Shown one piece after another: positions 41,301-50,300 of a stretch of DNA of 64,000 nucleotides; within the stretch, counting starts at the first letter, position 1; each line of letters starts with the position of its first letter. Below the pieces are notes generated by a model. That model was not told the DNA's origin, did not search any database, and saw nothing but the letters and a program-made list of their open reading frames with translations. This DNA comes from Rutpela maculata (taxonomy: Eukaryota; Arthropoda; Insecta; Coleoptera; Cerambycidae), in the NCBI GenBank assembly GCA_936432065.2, contig OW386289.2, positions 34,093,372 through 34,157,371 on the forward strand, given 5' to 3'. The position numbers and the translations under genes were made by a program.

Positions 41301-44300
41301 TAAATACTCACAAACAGTCATAATTTTCTTCCGATAGCTGGTGTAAATTTCTCCAAAGAATCAGGCTCAAATGGTTGTGTTGTCTTGTTAACTCTCTATA
41401 ATTACCCAGTTTGACAATTCCAGATTTATTTAAATCATTTGCATTTACCAAGAGAAACCCTAAGTAAAACGTCAGTTTGGGACTAAAGTTACTTAAAACA
41501 ATTTCTTTATGGTCAGCCTCATCACCTTTCAGGTATTTATTAGGTTTAACGCAGGCCGAATTCATCAGATACAAATAGTACGATTTTGTAATTTCGTGAA
41601 GCAATCTTACGTCATGGGTTTTATTATAGCACAAGAGAGTGCCGCAGAAGTCAGTCGGAACTAACATACTGTTTGTTGCCATGCCTGAATCTTCAAATTT
41701 TGGAATAGTCCGCATAATATCTTTAACAGTTAACTGCGTTAGATAATCAATTATTGGCAAAAGTTGCAGTTCGTATTCAGAGAATTTTTCCTTTACATCG
41801 GCTGTTTGACACTTCTCGTGCAGAGATTTTAATAAAGCAAGCTCCTTAGAAGCATCAGTGAAATCGTAGTCTAATTGGGATTTCATCTCAACCAGCAGCG
41901 GTCGCAAATCTTTATCCTCCTTTAAAATATTCAACACTTTATTCAAATCATTCTGCATCTTACCCAAATTATAGCAGCTGCTAATTTCATTGTAAGTTGG
42001 CACCACCTCAAGCTGATGTTCGTTAATGTAAGGTGGTGGTTTATTGCTATACTTTTGATAGTTTTTACCAAGTTTTTGCATAAACAAAAACTGGGTCTCG
42101 AGTTTGCTATTTATATTGTGCACTTGTTCTTTGAAATCTTTAGGCAGGTCCACTTTGGTGACCGACAATATTTCTCTTACAGCATACTTGTAGAACCATT
42201 TATAGTGCATGGTTAAATTCACCAAGATATTATATTGCTCGGCAGCCGTTATTTTTTTAATGTTTGCTGATGTACATTTGTGGAAAGCAAATCTCCAAAA
42301 TATTAGACTCAAAACTTTAATGACATCTATGTCTGTAATATTCTCGATCAGCTTTGGAATATTGTTTAAATATTCATCATAACCCTCAATTAAACGAAGA
42401 TATTCATTTACAATCACATCGTTGAATTTGTCCTCTACTTTTCTCCTTTCTTTTTCATGCATGTAATCGAGTAGAGTAACTTCCTTTGGTGTTCGACCTT
42501 TATTGTTGATCGTGAGTTCTAGTTCCTCTTTGAAATAGTTTGAAGCTATATGCAGAGCTAAATTTAATTTGTTACTTGGCAAAGCATTTTTTATTTTATA
42601 AGGAGTTTCAGGTACCCATCTATAATCCAGAGGCAAGCTTATATTTTCAGTTTGTTGCAGTAGTAATGCAACTTCATGCAACTTGTCAATAAAATTCGCT
42701 AGACTTGGATCTTTAAAACTGTTTTTTAAATATACATGTCTTGTTTCTAAATCTTCCACGGAGGTGATGGAATAGAAGTTTAATATGAAATTGTATAAAC
42801 TAGTTTCAGATTCATTTACAACAGGTACATATTTTTTTAAAATGGCACTTTGTTGTTTGATTTTTTCAATGCTGGAACAAGTCTCAATTTTCTGCGTTTT
42901 TAATGTAACATTTTCACTGTACAGGTCCATTTCTTGATTTTCTATGAGAGTTAATGAGTCAGTAAGAACTTTCCGTATTTCATGTTCGATAACGCTTACT
43001 GTGTCATTACAATTGAACTCAAATGCAGACCTTGTTTTGTAATAAACCTCAATTACAGTACTTGAAAAGACCTCTAGTGTCTCCACTCCATGATTGATCT
43101 GCTGAGAAATTAATGACGAGGCCTGCAGGATTTCATTAACATGGGGTTTTTCCCCTAAAGTCAAGTCACTTATGAAGTCGTGAATTTTTAGCAACGCATT
43201 TATGTGGTCTGTTGCCTTAAGTCCTTCAAGATTTATTAAACTCTTTATGTCAAACTGGTTTAATTTGTTAGATTCACTTTCATTCAGCAGGTAAATTTCC
43301 ACACCTCTGTTCCTCATAGCTCTAAAAACACAAACAATAAAATATTAATTACAACAATATAAAGAGAGAAAAACTAAATTGGATGTTCAATATATACAGG
43401 CCAGTCATAAATTATGGGAGATAGAGTGTGAAGAATTTTTGGCTAAAAATATGAATATTTAACATTTAACATGCTTAAGTAAAATGTATATAGAGTTAAG
43501 GGAATTTTTTTTAATGATTATTGAGTATATCAAGTTCAAAATCAGTACAAATAGGTTTTGCGAGAAATCATAGTTCACATTAGTTTTATACACTCTCAGT
43601 TACACAGGGTGTCACACACAACACATTAAATGAAAAAAAATTGCGTTATTTCGTTTCAAAACAGCTATACAGCTATTTTCTTTTGAAGTATTCACTAATT
43701 CTATTTGTCTTAAGTTGCTAAAATCAACCGTTTTTGAGACATTTATCAATTAAAAGTTAACTGAATACTACACCCTACACATTATTTTCATTATTTGCGT
43801 CAAACAGGCTTATGCCATTTTTTAAACAGCTGTATTATGAATATAAATAGAAACAATTCTAATTACGAGAAAAAACTACTTTTTAATGTTTCAAAATAAG
43901 TATATTGATACTCTACATATCGACGATTAAGAAACAATAACTCTGATCTCCAAATTAGCAATTTTACAGGAGACGAGAAAAACTAATTTTTCTTATTAAT
44001 ATGTATGAAACCTGCATCTTATTTTTTTCTTTAATCATTTATTCTTTTTAGTACAGTTTTAGGTATCAATATTAATCTTGGAGATAACAGCTATTAGGAA
44101 CTGTTGGACATTAGGAACTGTTGGGCAATTTAAAATTTCAAACCAAATTTTGGCAAAAATGGAGAAAAGAGGTATTGTTTCTAGTACAGTTTTAGGTATC
44201 AATATGAATCTTGGAGATACCAGCTATTAGGAACTGTTGGGCAATTTAAAATTCCAAACCAAATTTTAGCAAAAATGGAGATAAGAGGTACTGTTCCTAT

Positions 44301-47300
44301 TTTCTTAAGCAAGTTTTAGGTATCGATATTAATCTTGGATATACCAGCTATTGGGAACTGTTGGTGACAGTACTGGACATCAATTTAAAATTTCAAACCT
44401 TTGGCAGAAATGGAGATAAAGGTATTGTTTCTTAAGCGTCGATATCCTTCGGCTTATTAGGACTTTCTCAAGAGTAAATACAAAGATTACTAAAGCTACA
44501 GAACAAAATAGTATTATTTATAAAGGTACTAAATTCAGAAAATTACAAGTTAAAAGACCGAGCATAAATAATTGATGAAGAGTTCTTAGTACTGAGTCTA
44601 TTATAGAAGTATTAAAGAAATTTAGTTGGTCATTAATGGATTATTTCTAAGGGATTTTTTAATTTCTAATCGCTTAAGAAGATCTAAATGTATCCTTTTT
44701 GTTTCTGCATGGATTAACTTTTTAGAGTCTACAAAATGGTTATTATTAATACAATGAGTTGACATCCCCATGTTTTATTATCGTTTAAAATTGAATTTTT
44801 GTGTTCTTTTAGACTCTTATCAATGCTCCTACCACTCTGACCAATATAAATCGCCTCACAGTCAGTGGCGGATCTAAGGTAAAAGGCTCAGGTGAAAAAC
44901 GCTTTGAAGGGCCCATTTTTTCGGATGATAACCTACATAATCCACAGTATAAGGGCCCTGAGGGCCCTTTTGCACAGGGGGCCCAGATGGCATTTGCTCA
45001 TAAGCCGCCCGGTTAGACCGCCACCGCTCCCAGTCACTACATTTGATTTCATAAACACAAGATTTGTTACCAAACTAACCAATTTTAAATCGAAATATTC
45101 TATAAAAAAACTCTTTGAATTTATTAAAAACACAAAAAATCTAATATTACCTAATGATTCAAAATTAGTATCCTTTGGTGCCAAAAATCTGTTCACCTCA
45201 ATCCCATTCAAAGAACTAAATTTAACTGTAAATAAGCTAATAAACAATGCACAAATTAGTATAAACGAAACATTTTTTTTTGTTTTCAACTATTATTTAG
45301 GGTATGTAATAAAATTTAACAAATTGACAGAGGTAAAGTACTGGTTTCGACTTAAAAATCGTCATAACAATGGGATAGTATGGACTAAATGACATCTTTT
45401 CTAAATGACTTTTAATATATACCTGACGCGGTAGCTCAGTTGGTTAAGGCGTATTGAGTGGCGAATATGCTGATCGACTGTCTAGCGCGCTCTGGGTTTG
45501 ACTCCCAGCCCCAGTATTGGCAACACCGGTGGGTGTGGATGTATGTCTGCATTTTTCCAAATGTGTAACCCCTTCCACACAGCTTTGGCTTTGGATTTGG
45601 GGGGGGTTGTCTACTATCTGTGGTGTGTTTATGTTATATGTATGTTGAGAACATTTAATTTTTAAGTATCATTAAAACTAATAAGAAAAAAAGTAATATA
45701 TTCTTATAAGAAAAAGTAGGACCTAGTAGCTTTGTAAATAAAAAAAATAGAAATATTTCCTATGCATTAACAAACTACTATAACGTGAATATTTATTCAG
45801 CTTGACAACGATCAGAGGACAACGGACAGCACTTGACACCCACATATCTCTTATTTAAGTAAAATTAAATACCTAACTTCTAAACTGGCAGCTCTGATAA
45901 AGTGATAAATTGTATAATCAAAGTAGACTCAATGATATGATTAATATCTTATGGGTATTTCATTTTTCCAAAGTTTGGGAATTAAACGAGTTGGTCAACG
46001 TGTGCAGTGAAGTGATGCCAATCTAGTTTTCGCCATGACACTTTTCACCAAACTTTCTAACGCGAAATAAGGACAAGGAATTTTTTCATGGCATATTACT
46101 CAAGATATATAATGGGTAAATTTAAGAAGTCTCCAAATTCAAAATGAATTTCACATATCTAATTTTCAATAATATAAATTAGAAACAACTGTTAACCAAC
46201 AAATAAATTGAAAAGCTGAGACCTTCTTCTAAATGCTTTTTATTTTACATTGATTCAATAATGCTTAAGGAAATTATTGCATTTTCTTTCTGAGAGCGCA
46301 CAGCATATACTGCTCCGTCTGTGTCTTATTACACTGCGATCAACTGACAATGCTTTTTAATTATTTACTAGTAAACCCTGGCATAGACGTAAAAAATGCT
46401 TAGAGCTTTTTCTTCATAAAAATTCCTTATATTTCAGTTAACATGATACATAAAACCGAAATTTTTGTACTTACTAAGATATAATTAAAAAACGGAGTTA
46501 GGTACATAAATTATCTCATTATTAGCCACTTTTAGACGGGACTTTACCCTTGCAAACTTTTTTAACCCTATTCTATATACAAAATATTACTTGTATGCCT
46601 AAAATGTACTGAGCAACTTATTTTTTTATTTTTAGGGCAAAACCAATAGAAAATGGATTATAAGTACAAACATAAAAAAACAAGGAAAAACAAACCTAAT
46701 AAGTAACTTGACGAAGATAGTTGTTGGGACCATTTTTGTAGACAATTTTATGCTCTACAAAAACAGCTATGAATAGTTTCTCACCCTATCTTGCTTACTT
46801 TTCGATATATTTAGCAAAAACGGAAAATATCCGTGGTACTGGCGCACCCGCCAAAAGTTTAAAACTTTCAATTCAATTTATGAGAGTTTAGCAGAGCAGG
46901 CATGGGCCAAGATACCCCAGCGCCAATTTTAACATTTATGTTTGGTAAATAATGTTTTTTGCCAAAGTACCATTTTAAGCAATTGTAGATTGCCTCTTCT
47001 TAAGGTATTATGGGGGTGAATTTTTAAGACATTCTAATTAAGATATTTAGATGAAACAAAAGACATATGTTCGTACATAGATCGATAGATATTTATTTAC
47101 CAATATAAGATACAGGTTAGTGTACATTTGGCAGGTCAGAACACATGCACAAAAACTGGCTATATTGTTGATATTAGTCTCTTGAGGTAAGGCTTTTACC
47201 TCAAAAGTTCTGCGATCGGACCGCAAAGACATGTAACCCCCCGTTTTCGAGGGTGGGGAACACGATGGCGACTAATATTTTCCGACCTACCATCCAACCA

Positions 47301-50300
47301 CTACCCCTAAACCGAAAAACCACCTCTTTTTCCGAGTTTCCGGTGCTCGGCATTTTTTTATCGTAAAATTTTATTAATGAGAATTGTCCAAAAACCTTAA
47401 GCCCAATATTTCATCAAAATAAAAAAATTGAAGGACTGAAAAAATTATAAATTTAAAAAATATAAAAAAGATAATAATTACTTGACAACTACCTGACTGC
47501 TTGGTTTAATTAAAAACAAAATTGTCATTAATTTTTTAAATAAAAAAACCCATTTAAATGATATAGTCCCCAGTACAGCGTTCTTTTTTGAAAATTATTA
47601 CAAAAGTGGTAAAAATGGTCTTAGCGGCTTCATTTTAACGAGTCTACCACACTGTAAAATTTTTAGAGTAGGGGATGGGCGCTTTTCCGCACGCGCAGCA
47701 CCTAAACCTGTCGTTCTAGCGCGGTTACGATTTTTTATTAGAAAACTCAAATTTTTTATTTTAATTGAAAGATTATGCGTCAAATCAAAAGAAATTTTTT
47801 TTGTCCAAAAAAAAAAAGAGGGCGTGATTGTCGAGCCCGACACCTGCAACGTATCACTCTAGCGCGGTACCGTTTTGTTATTGCACAACACCTAATTTTC
47901 AATTGCAATTGCTCATAATTGCCTAAAAAAGATAGTCCATAACTTGTCCGACAAATTTTCAGCCTCGTTTTTTCAGTCCGACAACCTGAATATGTCAGTT
48001 ATGGCAGGTTACATTTTGCGATTACAAAAGTTATAATCTTAATTTTTTTCACTTTCAAATAAAATGTGTATATTAAAAAAATAGGTGTCCGACAAAAAAA
48101 ATGACGCAAACTTATAAAAACTACTTAAAAAAATAAAAAATTTTTTTAAAATTTTTGAAAGTAGTACCAAAGCGCGCGCACTAAACTATACTAAAGAGTG
48201 TGCGCGGGAAGAGCAGCTGATGAATTCATCGCCTCATGGTCCGCCAGGCTCCATTTTTATATATACGCTTTGCTTTGCCGGCTTCGTTCACGTTTTACTC
48301 CATGTGACTTTTATAAAAATCAAAGTGTTAATCAAAATGTGTATTGGCGTATTTAAAAAATATGCAACTTTATAGAACTTTTACTTATTAACATTATTTC
48401 AGAATCTACTACCGATAATGAAGGCGATTCGAGTAATGAAACTGACAACGATGAAGAATACGATAATGAAACTGATGATAATTCGAGTGGTAATGATTCA
48501 GATTCAGAATAGTCTTAATTTTAATGGTGTTGACATTTTCAATAAATTAATTTATGTACCGCACTAAATAACAAAAGTTATTAAGAACAAAATATGGTTT
48601 GATTATATTTCATAATTTTTTAAATAAAAATAACTAAAATTAACCGATATATAATAAGTATTTATTCATTTATTAGTATTTATTTACTACATTGCATAGT
48701 TTTGCTCTATAAGAAGTATGCATTAAATAAAATATAAAAGTTGTAAAGAACAAAATTTGGCCTGATTACTTTTCATAATTTTTTTCACAAATAAAACTAA
48801 AATTTACTTGAACTGAAAATCAGAGCTTTTTTAATATTTATTCATTCTTTAATTAGTATTTATTTATTTATTTATTTATTCAGTTGCATAATTATCTTCT
48901 CTAAAGGTATGAATTTAATAAAATATAAAAGTTGTTATGAACAAAATTTGGCCTGAATAATTTTCATAATTTTTTTCACAAAGAAAACTACAATTTACTT
49001 GAAGTAAAAGCCAGAGCTTTTTTTAATATTTATTCATTCATTAATTAGTATTTATTTATTTATTAAGTCGCATAATTATCTTCTCTAAAGGTGTGAAGTT
49101 AATAAAAGATAAAAGTTGTTATGAACAAAATCAGGTCTGATCATTTTTCATAATTTTTTTCACAAAAAAAACCTAATTTTATTTATTAATTAATTTATTA
49201 GTACTTATTTATTTACAATACATTGCACAATTATCCTCTATCAGAGTATAAATTAAATAAAATCATAATACAACATATCAACATTAATTTACATAATATT
49301 TGCAGCTAATTATACACGAAAATAAAAATTCGTATTAACCTTTTTTTTTTTTGTCGGACTGGTAATATGATCCACTATTTTGGTCGGACAGTGCTATATT
49401 TAGTTCAAAAATGTACCAATCTATCACGTGTGATTTTTGTCGGAAATTTTGCAATCGCAAAACATAACCTGCCATAACTGATATATTCAGGACTGAAAAA
49501 ACGAGGCTGAAAATTTGTTGGACAACTTATGAACTATCTTTTTTAGGCAATTATGAGCAATTGCAATAGAAAATTAGGTGTTGTGCAATAACAAAACGGT
49601 ACCGCGCTAGAGTGATATGTTGCAGGTGTCGGACTCGACAATCACGCCATCTTTTTTTTTTTCGGACAAAAAATTTTTCTTTTGATTTGACGCATAATCT
49701 TTCAATAAAAATAAAAAATTTGAGTTTTGTAATAAAAAATCGTAACCTCGCTAGAACGACAGGTTTAGGTGCTGCGAGTGCGGAAAAGCGCCCATCCTGT
49801 ACTCTGAAAATTTTACAGTGTGGTAGACTCGTTAAAATGAAGCCGTTAAGACCATTTGTACCACTTTTGTAATAATTTTCAAAAAAGGACGCTGTACTGG
49901 GGACTAATATTTTTGGACTTGGACATTATTTTTTAAAAAATTTCAATATGATTAAATTTTGGATTTGGGGTTTTAGGACAATTCTGAACAACTTTCGTTA
50001 ATAAAATTTCCCAATAAAAAATGCCTAGCATCTGAAAATCGGAAAAGAGGTGGTTTGGTTTAGGGGTAGTTCTTGAAGGATAGGTCGGAAAATATTGTCA
50101 CCATCGTATTCCCGCCTTCGAAAACGGGGGGAAGATGTCTTGCGGTCCGGTCGCAGAACTTTTGGGCTTTTTGCCTTTTTCTAGTTTAACTCAATGAACT
50201 ATACTTATAGCTGGTTCATTTAATGGCACTATGAACAACTTTACAACAATGAACACTCTGTATATTTTATTTAATGAATACGTAAAATCTGTATGATCAT

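Larger units (their letters stand above)
47202..50164. mobile_element. 3-kb palindromic element with exon-like cargo
   Basis: The ends CAAAAGTTCTGCGATCGGAC and its near inverse bracket arms of about 700-900 bp. Mirrored blocks include CCCGTTTTCGA, GTTTAGGGGTAG, AAGTGGTAAAAATGGTC-type, GTCGTTCTAGCG, TGCACAACACCTAATTTTC and AGTTATGGCAGGTTA. The 1.3-kb middle is not palindromic. It holds an acidic terminal-exon-like frame and a tandem array. The arms are much longer than ordinary MITE ends, as in fold-back or Mutator-like elements. Possible imperfect 9-bp flanks are GGCTTTTAC and GGCTTTTTG. Confidence 0.88.

Noticed and set aside
47598..49872. Two similar open frames of 83 and 86 codons on opposite strands
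   Set aside because: They are the same sequence in the two arms of the 47202-50164 palindrome. No protein motif and no intact start context.
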